Part shown: in pieces, positions 8,461 to 17,028 of the stretch | How positions within the stretch are numbered: position 1 is the first letter of the stretch | Layout of the letters: the number at the start of each line of letters is the position of its first letter | From: Myxococcales bacterium | GTDB taxonomy: Bacteria; Myxococcota; Myxococcia; Myxococcales; JAJYLH01 | Direction of reading: 5' to 3' | Assembly: GCA_021787845.1 (NCBI GenBank) | Contig: JAJYLH010000020.1 | Span: 1 to 64,000 of the forward strand | Length of the DNA: 64,000 bases | The notes under the pieces: generated by a model | Told to the model about the DNA's origin: nothing | What the model saw: only the letters and a program-made list of their open reading frames with translations | Databases searched by the model: none | Program-made: the position numbers and the translations under genes

Positions 8461-9968
8461 GCAATCGGCCCAAGAGCTGGATAGGTACATCACTTGCTGC
8501 GGTGGCGGAGGTGCGTCAAGGGCAGTCGCCACCTGGCTCAACCTACAACGAGTCGGGCGATGGCCTCCCATTCCTGCAGGGGAAAGCCGAATTTGGGGAA
8601 CGCCACCCAACGCCGGTGAAGTGGTGCTCGTCACCATCGAAGATCGCAGAAGCAGGCGATATCCTGGTGTCTATCCGAGCCCCAGTGGGTCCAACAAACA
8701 TCGCCGACCAACGCTACTGCATCGGCCGAGGCCTGGCTGCAATTCGCGTAGACCCACTGCTCTCGATGCGTTTTATCCTCCACTATCTTCGCTACTCGGC
8801 CAGCCGCCTGGTGGACCAAGCCACCGGGACAACGTTCGATGCGATCGGCGGCGAGACACTTCGCTCTCACGGAGTCGAGGTTCCGCCGCGTGCTGAACAG
8901 GACCGCATCGTCGATGCCCTGGAGAGCTACCTCTCTCGCCTCGACGCCGCCGTCGCCAACCTCGAACGCGTCCAAGCCAAGCTGAAGGCCTACCGCGCGT
9001 CGGTCCTCAAAGCCGCGGTCGATGGCCGTCTCGTCCCGACCGAGGCCGAGCTCGCCCGGAAGGAGAAGCGCGACTACGAGCCCGCGCAGGTGTTGCTGGA
9101 CCGCATCCTCAAGGAGCGCCGCCGTCGGTGGGAGGAGGCGGAGCTGGCTCGGATGAAGAAGGCCGGGAAGGCGCCGAAGGACGACAGGTGGAAGGCGAAG
9201 TACGTCGAGCCAGAGCCGCCCGACAGGAGCAGACTGCCGGAGCTGCCGGAGGGATGGTGCTGGGCAAGCGTAGCCCAAGTCGGTGAGACGATCACAGGAA
9301 CGACGCCCAGCTCCAAGACGGCTGAGTTCTACGGAGGGACAATTCCGTTCTTCAAGCCAACGGATCTGAACGCCGGCGAGCACGTCATCGCGGCGCGCCA
9401 GTACCTCACGGCGGCTGGGGCGAACGAGGGCCGGGTGCTGCCGGCCGGAAGCGTCCTCGTCACGTGCATCGGCGCGACAATCGGAAAAGTTGGCTTGGCC
9501 AGAGTGGCCTGTACGACCAACCAACAGATCAACGCACTGATCGCGGATGAGCCGCTCATGCGCACTCGATGGGCCTTTTGGTTCTTCATGTGCCCCCTCG
9601 GCCGAGGCCAGGTTATTGGCAATGCGTCATCGACCACGCTCCCGATCTTGAACAAGACCCGTTTTGAGAGGATCGCGATCCCGGTTCCCCCCGTCTACGA
9701 GCAGGAACGCATCGTCGCGGAGATAGAGCGGCTAGTCTCCATCGAAGAGCAGGTGCTCAGTTCGGTAACGAGTGAAAGGTCTCGCGTCCAGCGTCTCCGC
9801 CAGTCCATCCTCAAGTGGGCCTTCGAGGGCAAGCTGGTCGATCAAGATCCTGCCGACGAACCTGCGGAGAAGCTCGTCGCGCGCATCCGAGCGGAGCGGG
9901 AGGACGATGCGATGGACGGGACTCGTCGGCGCCGAAACGGGAAGGCGAAGCGTGCGCAGGTCGGTTGA
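8457..9968 (+). CDS. hsdS: Type I restriction-modification specificity subunit HsdS
   Basis: A 503-residue protein with two target-recognition domains separated by conserved helical spacers. The first spacer reads [31 protein letters not shown] and the second [25 protein letters not shown], each followed by an LR/YRxSxLKxAxxGxL motif. The central linker ([17 protein letters not shown]) opens the second domain. This is the standard pseudo-symmetric HsdS design that reads a bipartite DNA target. The start overlaps the preceding DUF5131 gene by four bases. The order is unusual: hsdS lies upstream of hsdM and is separated from it by three tiny genes. Confidence 0.93.
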   Translation: MSNRPKSWIGTSLAAVAEVRQGQSPPGSTYNESGDGLPFLQGKAEFGERHPTPVKWCSSPSKIAEAGDILVSIRAPVGPTNIADQRYCIGRGLAAIRVDPLLSMRFILHYLRYSASRLVDQATGTTFDAIGGETLRSHGVEVPPRAEQDRIVDALESYLSRLDAAVANLERVQAKLKAYRASVLKAAVDGRLVPTEAELARKEKRDYEPAQVLLDRILKERRRRWEEAELARMKKAGKAPKDDRWKAKYVEPEPPDRSRLPELPEGWCWASVAQVGETITGTTPSSKTAEFYGGTIPFFKPTDLNAGEHVIAARQYLTAAGANEGRVLPAGSVLVTCIGATIGKVGLARVACTTNQQINALIADEPLMRTRWAFWFFMCPLGRGQVIGNASSTTLPILNKTRFERIAIPVPPVYEQERIVAEIERLVSIEEQVLSSVTSERSRVQRLRQSILKWAFEGKLVDQDPADEPAEKLVARIRAEREDDAMDGTRRRRNGKAKRAQVG

Positions 9969-10041
9969 TCAGGTAACGACCGCTTTTGAGGCCGGACGGC
10001 GACGGTCGGGCGTGATAGAGTCCTCTGTGGAGGTAGGCGGA

Positions 10042-10290
10042 ATGGACTGGCGCGACCAGATCGTCACGGACCCTGCCGTCTGCGGGGGGCAACCGACGCT
10101 GCGCGGCACACGGGTGCTCCTGCGGACGGTGCTGGGCTACCTGGCGCACGGGGAGCCGGTCGAGCGCCTCTTGGCCGACTTCCCGACGCTGACAGCCGAG
10201 CACGTCCGAGCGGCGATTGCCTTGGCGTCGAGCGCGGCGAGCGAAGACCTTCCTCCGCCGAATCCGGTACCGGGCGCGGGTTTCCCCTGA
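10042..10290 (+). CDS. DUF433 domain protein (antitoxin-like)
   Basis: An 82-residue protein with the complete DUF433 pattern: IVTDPAVCGGQPTLRGTRV, then LGYLAHGEPVERLLADFPTLTAEHVRAAI. DUF433 is a winged-helix-like domain often encoded with PIN-like or other toxin partners. The ATG is preceded by GGAGG. Its stop overlaps the start of the DUF4258 gene. It begins 74 bp after hsdS, so it may still be on the same transcript. Confidence 0.85.
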   Translation: MDWRDQIVTDPAVCGGQPTLRGTRVLLRTVLGYLAHGEPVERLLADFPTLTAEHVRAAIALASSAASEDLPPPNPVPGAGFP

Positions 10291-10553
10291 TGCGCCTGGT
10301 GTTATCGGATCACGCCCGATTCGAGGCCGCGCGGCGCGGCATCGAGGAGGCGACCGTGCGATCGGTGGCCCAGGCGCCGGAGCAGGTCTTGCCGCTGCGG
10401 CCCGGGCGAGAGGTGCGCCAGTCGCGCATGACCCTGCCCCCAGCGGGAAAGCTATACTTGGTGCGGGTCGTCGTGGACACCGGACCGGATGCCGAGGTGA
10501 TCGTGACCGTCTACCGCACGAGCAAGATAGACAAGTATTGGAGCACATCGTGA
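10290..10553 (+). CDS. DUF4258 domain protein (RelE-like toxin candidate)
   Basis: An 87-residue protein: SDHARFEAARRGIEEATVRSVAQAPEQVL matches the H-A..R...R.I....V......P pattern of DUF4258, a small domain related to RelE/BrnT-type toxins. The C-terminal strand VIVTVYRTSKIDKYW is as expected for these proteins. It starts on the A of the DUF433 stop and ends inside the start of the DUF2283 gene. By analogy DUF2283 is its partner. Toxicity is not shown by the sequence. Confidence 0.8.
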   Translation: MRLVLSDHARFEAARRGIEEATVRSVAQAPEQVLPLRPGREVRQSRMTLPPAGKLYLVRVVVDTGPDAEVIVTVYRTSKIDKYWSTS

Positions 10554-10747
10554 AGGTAAACTACGATGCCGCGACCGACACCCTGACGGTCATCCTTCGC
10601 GACGCCCCCGTGGCGGAGAGCGACGAGGACAAGCGCGGCGTGATCCTCGATTACGACGACCAGGGCAACCTCGTGTCGATCGAAGTTCTCGATGCCTCGG
10701 TCCGCGTGGAGGAGCCGCGTTCGGTGACGCTGACGGCCGGTACATGA
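10550..10747 (+). CDS. DUF2283 domain protein (antitoxin-like partner)
   Basis: A 65-residue protein beginning at GTG 10550 (VKVNYDAATDTLTVIL), followed by RGVILDYDDQGNLVSIEVLDAS, the full DUF2283 signature. DUF4258 and DUF2283 genes are commonly adjacent and behave like toxin-antitoxin partners. The stop codon overlaps the hsdM ATG (ATGA), which makes hsdM translation dependent on, or at least coupled to, this small gene. Confidence 0.8.
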   Translation: MKVNYDAATDTLTVILRDAPVAESDEDKRGVILDYDDQGNLVSIEVLDASVRVEEPRSVTLTAGT

Positions 10748-12276
10748 GCGAGCAGAGTGATCGTATCGTCAAGAAGCTGTGGAGCTACTGCCAGGTCCTG
10801 CGGGACGATGGGCTGAGCTATCAGGACTACCTGGAGCAGCTCACGTTCCTGCTCTTCCTGAAGATGTCCGACGAGCGCTCGAAGCTCACCGGCGAGCGGC
10901 AGCCGATTCCGAAGGGCTATCGCTGGGAGGACCTCGCGAACCCGAAGATGGAGGGCGTGCAGCTCGAGGCGCACTACCTCGACACACTCAAGACGCTCGG
11001 CGAGCAGGGCGGGATGCTGGGCCTCATCTTCCGCAAGTCGCAGAACAAGATTCAGGACCCGGCCAAGCTCAGGAAGCTGGTCGTCGACCTCATCGGCAAC
11101 GAGTCGTGGCTGGAGATGTCGTCCGACGTGAAGGGCGACGCCTACGAGGGACTGCTCGAACGCAACGCCCAGGACGTCAAGGGCGGCGCGGGCCAGTACT
11201 TCACGCCGCGCCCGCTGATCGACGCCATCGTCGACTGCGTGCAGCCGCGGCCGGGCGAGGTCGTCGCCGACCCGGCCTGCGGGACTGGTGGCTTCCTGCT
11301 CTCCGCCCACCACTATCTCGGGACCCACTACCGGCTCGACAAGGAACAGAAGAAGCACCTGCGCTACGAGGCCCTGCGCGGGGTGGAGCTGGTCGACGGC
11401 GTCGCGCGCCTGTGCGCGATGAACCTCTTCCTCCACGGCGTCGGCCCCGACGACGACAACCGCAAGCCGCCGATCCAGGGCGGCGAGGACTCGCTGCGCA
11501 ACGAGCCCTCGACGACGGTGGAGGTGGTCCTCACGAACCCGCCCTTCGGCAAGAAGTCGAGCATCACCGTCGTCAACGACGCGGGCGAGACCGACAAGGA
11601 GAGCATCACCTACAACCGGCCCGACTTCTGGACGACCACGAGCAACAAGCAGCTCAACTTCGTCCAGCACGTCAAGTCGATGCTCAAGATTCACGGCCGC
11701 GCCGCGGTGGTGGTGCCGGACAACGTGCTCTTCGAAGGCGGCGCCGGCGAGAAGGTCCGGCGAAAGCTGCTCCAGGAGTGCGACGTCCACACCATCCTGC
11801 GCCTGCCGACCGGCATCTTCTACGCCCAAGGCGTGAAGGCGAACGTCCTCTTCTTCGACCGCAAGCCCGGCGCGAGCAAGCCCTGGACGAGGCAGGTCTG
11901 GTTCTACGACCTGCGGACGAACAAGGAGTTCACGCTCAAGCAGCGGCGGATGACCCGCGCCGACCTCGACGAGTTCGTCGCCTGCTTTCGCCCGGAGAAC
12001 CGGAACTTCCGGAAGCCGCTGTGGGACGAGAAGACGAACCCCGACGGCCGCTGGCGGGTCTTCACCTACGAGGAGCTCGTCGCCCGGGAAAAGTGCAGCC
12101 TCGACATCTTCTGGCTGAAGGACGAGAGCCTCGAGGACTCGGCCCGGCTTCCCGACCCGCACGTGCTGGCTGAGGAGATCGCCGACGACCTGCGCGCCGC
12201 CCTGGAGCAGGTGGAGAGCGTTCTCGCGGACCTGCAGCAGCGGGCCATGGTCATCGCCGGCCGGGACGCGGAGTAG
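10744..12276 (+). CDS. hsdM: Type I restriction-modification DNA methyltransferase subunit HsdM
   Basis: A 510-residue N6-adenine methyltransferase subunit. The N-terminal HsdM_N domain (WSYCQVLRDDGLSYQDYLEQLTFLLFLKM) leads to AGQYFTPRPLIDAIV. SAM-binding motif I is DPACGTGG at about residue 176, and the catalytic NPPF is at about residue 265. All core motifs are intact, so the methyltransferase looks active. Its ATG overlaps the DUF2283 stop. With HsdS it should form the M2S modification complex; the matching full-length HsdR motor is absent from this window. Confidence 0.95.
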   Translation: MSEQSDRIVKKLWSYCQVLRDDGLSYQDYLEQLTFLLFLKMSDERSKLTGERQPIPKGYRWEDLANPKMEGVQLEAHYLDTLKTLGEQGGMLGLIFRKSQNKIQDPAKLRKLVVDLIGNESWLEMSSDVKGDAYEGLLERNAQDVKGGAGQYFTPRPLIDAIVDCVQPRPGEVVADPACGTGGFLLSAHHYLGTHYRLDKEQKKHLRYEALRGVELVDGVARLCAMNLFLHGVGPDDDNRKPPIQGGEDSLRNEPSTTVEVVLTNPPFGKKSSITVVNDAGETDKESITYNRPDFWTTTSNKQLNFVQHVKSMLKIHGRAAVVVPDNVLFEGGAGEKVRRKLLQECDVHTILRLPTGIFYAQGVKANVLFFDRKPGASKPWTRQVWFYDLRTNKEFTLKQRRMTRADLDEFVACFRPENRNFRKPLWDEKTNPDGRWRVFTYEELVAREKCSLDIFWLKDESLEDSARLPDPHVLAEEIADDLRAALEQVESVLADLQQRAMVIAGRDAE

Positions 12277-12410
12277 GTCAAGGTAGTCCGAAACACTGAG
12301 CGGAGCTTCGCGTGATGGCGCTTGCTTACCGGGCCCGACGCGTCGCAATTCTGGCGAGCACGAAGCGCTCCGTCCGCGGATCACGTGATGCTCGAGGATT
12401 GGAGCGCGGC

Positions 12411-12512
12411 TACCCGCGTATCCACGGGCGACGACGCTCGGGCCACGACCTCGACCATCGGCAGCCGAGGCTGGGTTGCGGGCGCCGGCCTGTGCTATGT
12501 CACGTCCGGCTG
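12411..12512 (+). repeat. Right flanking direct repeat of the restriction island
   Basis: About 95 percent identical to 2377-2477 by eye, in the same orientation. The pair brackets a 10.0-kb interval holding the whole restriction-modification island. Here the repeat runs into the 5' region of the cation-exchanger gene, so this is probably the intact version of the locus. It also includes the TTGGGTTGCGGGC-type string seen in other repeats of the window. Confidence 0.8.
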
Positions 12513-12547
12513 CCCGCGAGACGGTTCTCGCGCTGCCTCGAAACGCG

Positions 12548-13873
12548 ATGCCCGAATCCGCGGCCGCCCAGGCCCAGGCCCCGACGAACAAGCCGAAAGC
12601 GATGGCGCTGCTCGCGTCGTTCGCCGCGACGAGCGTGGCCGGGCTGGCGGCGACGCTTGCGCTCGGCAGCGCGCGCGCGGGCCTCGTCGCGGCGTCGGCG
12701 TTCGCGGCGACCATCAGCGCGGCGATGCTGATTTCGTGGGGGGCGGAGGCGGCGCAGTTCTTCATCGCGCAAGGGTTCGCGGTGGCGCTGATCGCGCTGT
12801 TGCAGGTGATGCCCGAGTTCATGGTCGAGGCGGTGATCGCCTGGCGGCGGGACATCCCGAACATGTTCGCCAACGCCACCGGCTCGAACCGGCTCCTCAT
12901 CGGCCTCGGGTGGCCACTCGTCTACTTCACGACCGACTTGACGAATCGCTTCCGCCACGGCCGCGGCGCGGGCGAAATCCGCTTGCGGCGCGAGAACGTC
13001 ATCGAGCTCTCGAGCCTGCTCGTCGCGAGCTCCTACTACCTGAAATTCCTGGTCATCGGGAGCCTGACGGTCTTCGACGGCGTCCTGCTCATCGCGATGT
13101 ACGGCGCGTACATGCTGGTCCTCTCGCGGCTGCCGGAAGAAGAGGGGGAGTCCAAAGGGGACCTGCTCGCGCCCAGCCGCTTTCTCGCCGAGCTGAAGCC
13201 GCGGGCGGCGCTGCCGTCGCTCGCCGCCGTCTTCCTCGTCGGCGGCGCGGTGATGGTGCTCGTCGCCAACCCCTTCGTCACCTCGCTCGAGCGCGTCGCG
13301 GTCGCCTGGGGCATCTCGACGTTCCTCTTCATCCAGTGGGTGGCGCCGTTCCTCTCGGAGTTCCCGGAGAAGGTGACGGCGTTCTACTGGTCGCGGACCA
13401 TCCGCCTGGCGCCGATGGCGCTGTTGAATCTGATCAGCTCGGTCGTCAGCCAGTACCTCTTGCTCGTCGGGATGATTCCGCTGGTCTACGGACTTTCGGT
13501 CTTCCTCGGCCACGTCCACGGCGGGCCGCACGGCCTCTTCGGCCTGCCGATTGTCCCGATGTCGCACGAGCTCGCGGGCGAGGTGTTCCTTTCCTGGGCG
13601 ATGACGCTCTACGGCTGCGCGCTAATCGCCCGGCTGCGCCTCGGGATGGCGGGAGCGCTGAGCCTCTTCGTCTTGTGGATTGTCCAGTTCCTCCCGGACC
13701 CGATTCACCGCTGGACCGGCCTCGACCAGCCGACCCAGCGCTACCTCCTCGGCGGAGTCTGCGTCGCGCTGGCGATAGCGCACCTCGCGCGACACTGGAA
13801 GGAGATCGACTTGCGTGCGGCGCTCAAAGAAACCGTGCGGCTGATGCGGCACCGACGCGATCAGGCACCCTGA
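12548..13873 (+). CDS. Sodium/calcium exchanger family (CaCA) membrane protein
   Basis: An integral membrane cation exchanger of 441 residues with about ten to twelve hydrophobic segments. The first alpha-repeat carries MPEFMVEAV and FANATGSNRLLIGLGWP, with the GSN motif; the second repeat carries LSEFPEKVTAF and ALLNLISSVVSQYLLLVGMIP. Acidic residues for cation binding (PEF, SEFPE) are present in both repeats. I chose ATG 12548; the frame is open upstream into the flanking repeat. A collapsed copy of the ends of this locus appears at 2377-2507. The ion specificity cannot be read from sequence. Confidence 0.82.
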   Translation: MPESAAAQAQAPTNKPKAMALLASFAATSVAGLAATLALGSARAGLVAASAFAATISAAMLISWGAEAAQFFIAQGFAVALIALLQVMPEFMVEAVIAWRRDIPNMFANATGSNRLLIGLGWPLVYFTTDLTNRFRHGRGAGEIRLRRENVIELSSLLVASSYYLKFLVIGSLTVFDGVLLIAMYGAYMLVLSRLPEEEGESKGDLLAPSRFLAELKPRAALPSLAAVFLVGGAVMVLVANPFVTSLERVAVAWGISTFLFIQWVAPFLSEFPEKVTAFYWSRTIRLAPMALLNLISSVVSQYLLLVGMIPLVYGLSVFLGHVHGGPHGLFGLPIVPMSHELAGEVFLSWAMTLYGCALIARLRLGMAGALSLFVLWIVQFLPDPIHRWTGLDQPTQRYLLGGVCVALAIAHLARHWKEIDLRAALKETVRLMRHRRDQAP

Positions 13874-13910
13874 GGGCGACGGCTCTCGCCGCGAGGGCGT
13901 GGCCCGACGC

Positions 13911-14056
13911 TATTAATCGTTGCGAAAGTATCTGCACCTCGCATCATCAGTCGTGGCACAGGCGTCCCCGCCCGTGTAGCCTTCGTTGTGGCTTTCACAG
14001 GCGAGGACGCCTGTGCCACGAGACTCCGACTGCGACTACTTTGGCAACGATTAATA
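13911..14056 (+). repeat. 146-bp palindromic element, copy 1
   Basis: The ends TATTAATCGTTGCGAAAGTA and TACTTTGGCAACGATTAATA are inverted repeats. Inside are a second pair of arms (GTGGCACAGGCG with CGCCTGTGCCAC) and smaller hairpins. The whole element matches the reverse complement of 48189-48334 with only about five differences. Its right end supplies the TAA stop codon (14051-14053) of the S9 peptidase gene. I see no open reading frame in it. Confidence 0.9.
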
Positions 14057-16396
14057 CCTCTGCTTCCGCGGGACCGTTCCCACGCCCAGGGGCGGCAAGA
14101 GGAAGTCGGCGACGCGCTGCCAGAGGCGGGCCCGGGTCTCGGGGTCGGCGACCATGTGGGTTCCGGAGAGCGGGAGGAAGTCGAAGGGGCGGCCGGCGGC
14201 GAAGAGCGCGTGGGCGAGCTTGAGCGAATGGAGGAAGTAGACGTTGTCGTCGGCGGTGCCGTGGATGATGAGGAGCGGCCGCGAGAGCTTTGCGGCGTAA
14301 GTCAGGAGGCTCGACTGGTCGTAACCCTTTTCGTTGGTGCTCGGGAGGCCGAGGTAGCGTTCGGTGTAGTGGGTGTCGTAGTCGTGCCAGTCGACCACCG
14401 GCGCGCCGGCGACCGCGACCTGGAACACGTCCGGCCGGCGCATCACCGCGAGCGCCGCGAGGTAGCCGCCGAACGACCATCCATAGATGCCGGCCCGGCT
14501 CAGATCCAGCTCATGGTAGGCGGCGCCGAGCGCGTGCAGCGCGTCGACCTGATCGTGCAACGGTATCTCCCCGAAGCTCCCGGCGATGGCCCGTTCCCAG
14601 AGGCGCCCGCGTCGCGGCGTGCCGCGGCCATCGATGCACACCACGATGACCCCGTGATCGGCGATCCACTGGTCGAGCAGGTAGTCGGCCTCGCTCGCGT
14701 GGACCTGCGTGTAGCCGGGACCGCCGTAGACGTCGTCGATGACCGGGTACTTCTTCTTGGGGTCGAACGACCGCGGACGGATGATGGCGACCTCGTAATC
14801 GCGCTCGCCGCGCACGGTGGTCAGCTCGACGTTCGGCCGGAAGGGCGGCGCCTCGGCGACCGACGGCAGGATGCCGACGACGCTCGTCCCTCGACTGCGC
14901 TCGGGATGAGCGGGTGTGGCCTGCTCGGGATGAGCGGGTGTGGCCTGCTCGGGATGAGCGGGTGTGGCCTGCTCGGGATGAGTGGGTGTGGCCTGCTCGG
15001 GATGAGCGGAATCGGTTCCGGTACCGTCGATGCGGTACACGGTCGACTGTGCCATCGCACCGGCGGTTACCCGGGTGTCGACGTAGACGCTGCCATCGCG
15101 CGAGAAGACCACCTGGTGCTCGCTCGATGCACCCTCGCGATAGAGCGTCTGCGGCTCGCCGCCGTCGAGCGACGCCCGGGCGAGCTGCACGTTGGTCGGC
15201 GTCTCGGCGACGAGGACGTAAACGTCGTTGCCAGTTCGAGGCAGGTGGACGAGTCGCTGGAAGCCCACCGAGGGCGGCACGATGACCCGCGGATCCTTGC
15301 CCGACTTGGGCATCAGCATCAGCTCGCGCCCGTAGTCGTCATCGACGTCGTAGACGAACCCCGACCCGTCCGGCAGCCACGCCGGCACGTCGGGATAGAG
15401 GTTCAGCCAGGCATCGTCGGTCTGCTGGAGGAGTAGCCGCGTCCGCCCGGTGCGCGCGTCGACCGCGAGCAGCCGCTGGGTCTTCTGATCTCGCGCCTGC
15501 ACCAGGATCGTCAGCGGCGCCGCTTTGACCTTCCACATCACCCGCGCGAGATAGGGATAACGCTTGCGGTCCCAGCGCACCCAGGTGACATGCCCGCCGC
15601 GAAGGCCGGTGATGCCGAGCCGCACCTGCACGTTCGCCTTGCCCGGACGCGGATAGGGGAAGACGTTCGCGGGGCGCTCGGGATGCGCGGGATCGGCGAT
15701 GGTGAACCGCTCGACCCCGCGCGAGTCCGCTTCCTCGAAGGCGATGGACCGGGAATCCGGCGACCACCAGAAGCCGCTGAAGCGTTGCATCTCCTCTTCG
15801 GCGACGAACTCGGCGAGCCCGTGGGTGATCGTTGCCGTGCCGCCGCGGGTCGTCTGCCAGGTGCGACCGCTCACGAGGCTCGTGACAAAGACATCGTTGC
15901 CCTTGACGTAGGCGACATACTCGCCATCGGGCGAGATCCGCGGAGTGAGAATCGAGTCCGACCCGCGCGTGAGCTGGCGGGTCGCTCCGGTGGCGCGGGT
16001 CAGGGCGTAGAGCTGGCCCGACAGGGTGACGACGACGGTCTTGCCATCCTGCGAGAGCTGGAACGAGTTGAAGCCGGCGGCCTGGGAGCGCTCGCGCTCC
16101 CGCCGCGCGCGTTCGGCGACGGAGAGGTGCTCCTGCGCGCCGTGCAGGAGGGCCTCCGGGGTCAGGAGCTCCCGCGTCTTGCCGGTGGCGACGTCGAATT
16201 CGTAGAGCGACCGCGTCGGGTCGCGCGGCGGGCTGCGAAGAAAGAGGACCGCCGAGCCGTCGGAGGTCACCTGGATGCCGGTCGGGCGGCCGAGGCTCCA
16301 GTTCTTGGTCAGCGCCGCGTCGCGCAGGAACTTCGGCGACGGGCCGAGCGCGGGCACCACGGCAGCGACGAGGACGAGCGAGACGGCGAGGCTCAT
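14051..16396 (-). CDS. Dipeptidyl peptidase IV-like serine peptidase (family S9)
   Basis: A 781-residue exported peptidase. It begins with a signal peptide (MSLAVSLVLVAAVVPALG) at ATG 16396, then a beta-propeller (for example PRISPDGEYVAYVKGND and FWWSPDSRSIAFEE), then an alpha/beta-hydrolase domain. The nucleophile is S641 in GIYGWSFGGYLAA; the aspartate follows in HGTADDNVYFLH and the histidine in LSGTHMV near the C-terminus. DDVYGGPGYTQV matches the S9B pattern. Residues 463-499 are a run of HPEQATPA octapeptides encoded by a 24-bp minisatellite between propeller and hydrolase domains. The stop codon lies inside a palindromic element, so the C-terminal few residues may be recent. Confidence 0.9.
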   Translation of the reverse strand: MSLAVSLVLVAAVVPALGPSPKFLRDAALTKNWSLGRPTGIQVTSDGSAVLFLRSPPRDPTRSLYEFDVATGKTRELLTPEALLHGAQEHLSVAERARRERERSQAAGFNSFQLSQDGKTVVVTLSGQLYALTRATGATRQLTRGSDSILTPRISPDGEYVAYVKGNDVFVTSLVSGRTWQTTRGGTATITHGLAEFVAEEEMQRFSGFWWSPDSRSIAFEEADSRGVERFTIADPAHPERPANVFPYPRPGKANVQVRLGITGLRGGHVTWVRWDRKRYPYLARVMWKVKAAPLTILVQARDQKTQRLLAVDARTGRTRLLLQQTDDAWLNLYPDVPAWLPDGSGFVYDVDDDYGRELMLMPKSGKDPRVIVPPSVGFQRLVHLPRTGNDVYVLVAETPTNVQLARASLDGGEPQTLYREGASSEHQVVFSRDGSVYVDTRVTAGAMAQSTVYRIDGTGTDSAHPEQATPTHPEQATPAHPEQATPAHPEQATPAHPERSRGTSVVGILPSVAEAPPFRPNVELTTVRGERDYEVAIIRPRSFDPKKKYPVIDDVYGGPGYTQVHASEADYLLDQWIADHGVIVVCIDGRGTPRRGRLWERAIAGSFGEIPLHDQVDALHALGAAYHELDLSRAGIYGWSFGGYLAALAVMRRPDVFQVAVAGAPVVDWHDYDTHYTERYLGLPSTNEKGYDQSSLLTYAAKLSRPLLIIHGTADDNVYFLHSLKLAHALFAAGRPFDFLPLSGTHMVADPETRARLWQRVADFLLPPLGVGTVPRKQRY
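14900..15008 (-). repeat. 24-bp in-frame minisatellite in the S9 peptidase gene
   Basis: Four full copies and one partial copy of CTCGGGATGAGCGGGTGTGGCCTG (plus-strand reading), nearly identical apart from one C-to-T change in the fourth. Each unit encodes HPEQATPA on the minus strand. The preceding sequence TCCCTCGACTGCGCTCGGGATGAGC resembles a dispersed motif also seen in pieces near 21845 and 63170, so an intergenic repeat appears to have entered the gene and then expanded. Confidence 0.9.
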
Positions 16397-17028
16397 GCGG
16401 GCCGTATAGCACAAGGCTGCCCACTCCTGTCCAAGACAGTGTCCCTGCCGGAGCGAAGCATGCCTTTCCGGTTGATACACTTGGAGCCGGACACATGTCC
16501 GGGTCGGATGCGGCGTCCCGAGCCAACCTGGGCACTGACGTGCCCGGCTCCAACGTCCGGCAAGTGTGTCAACCGGATAGGCATGGTCGTGGGACATCGA
16601 ACCGTTCGTTCGGGTGCTTGTCGAGATGCAGCGGTTCTTCGCAGCTTGCGACCATCAGTCCCCGAAGAACGCTGCGCAGTTCATTTCCGACCACCAGACC
16701 GCTCGCGACCGTCGGCTTTAGAATCCCACGTCGAGCAGGAAGACATCAGGCTCATCGCTCCTTGCGACAACCGACACTTTCGGCCCGAACGATGTCGTGG
16801 TGGCAAAGTGGCACTCGGAGGGCGAGTAGCGCGAGCTGTCAGGTCTCCTGCCGACAAGCCACCTTCACGACCAAGATCGGCGTTTACCTTTCGGTGTACA
16901 AGGAAAGCGCTCTGCAGCCTCGACAAGCAGCGGTCGTCATGACTTGGTCGGCGACTCGACCTGTTCCGTTGTCTCCTGCGTCGGCGGCTGCCGCGCTGGC
17001 GGGTTCGGCTTGGCCTCCGCCTTCTGCC
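16397..17028. other. Intergenic region with a palindromic element and no gene
   Basis: Upstream of the S9 peptidase gene. It contains the palindromic repeat 16458-16585. From about 16620 to 17028 several short frames are open, but none shows a motif or composition I can tie to a protein family. It may include the eroded N-terminal part of the MFS pseudogene that follows. Confidence 0.4.
16458..16585. repeat. Palindromic element, CCGGTTGACACACTTG family, copy 1
   Basis: The left arm GCATGCCTTTCCGGTTGATACACTT... pairs with the right arm ...AAGTGTGTCAACCGGATAGGCATG, and an inner pair is formed by GGAGCCGG with CCGGCTCC. A shorter relative with the same CCGGTTGACACACTTGCC core lies at 21866-21925. 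It sits between the S9 peptidase start and the pseudogene. Confidence 0.75.

Noticed and set aside
12411-12512. Phage or integrase attachment site for the island
   Set aside because: No integrase gene is present in the window and the repeat does not end in a tRNA. The duplicated-locus explanation accounts for the sequence better, though an excision role remains possible.
10651-12900. A very long open frame antisense to hsdM and the following gap
   Set aside because: It is the high-GC mirror of hsdM and its translation is Arg/Val/Leu low-complexity text without any family motif.
13911-14056. A structured non-coding RNA gene
   Set aside because: The inverted second copy with terminal inverted repeats fits a mobile palindromic element better. 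No promoter or conserved RNA family motif was seen, although transcription is not excluded.
14900-15008. CRISPR-like array of short repeats
   Set aside because: Units are directly adjacent with no unique spacers, are 24 bp, and lie in frame in a peptidase gene. It is a minisatellite.
16620-17028. A possible gene upstream of the MFS remnant
   Set aside because: Short frames are open on both strands but each lacks motifs, start signals and codon bias, so I did not call one.
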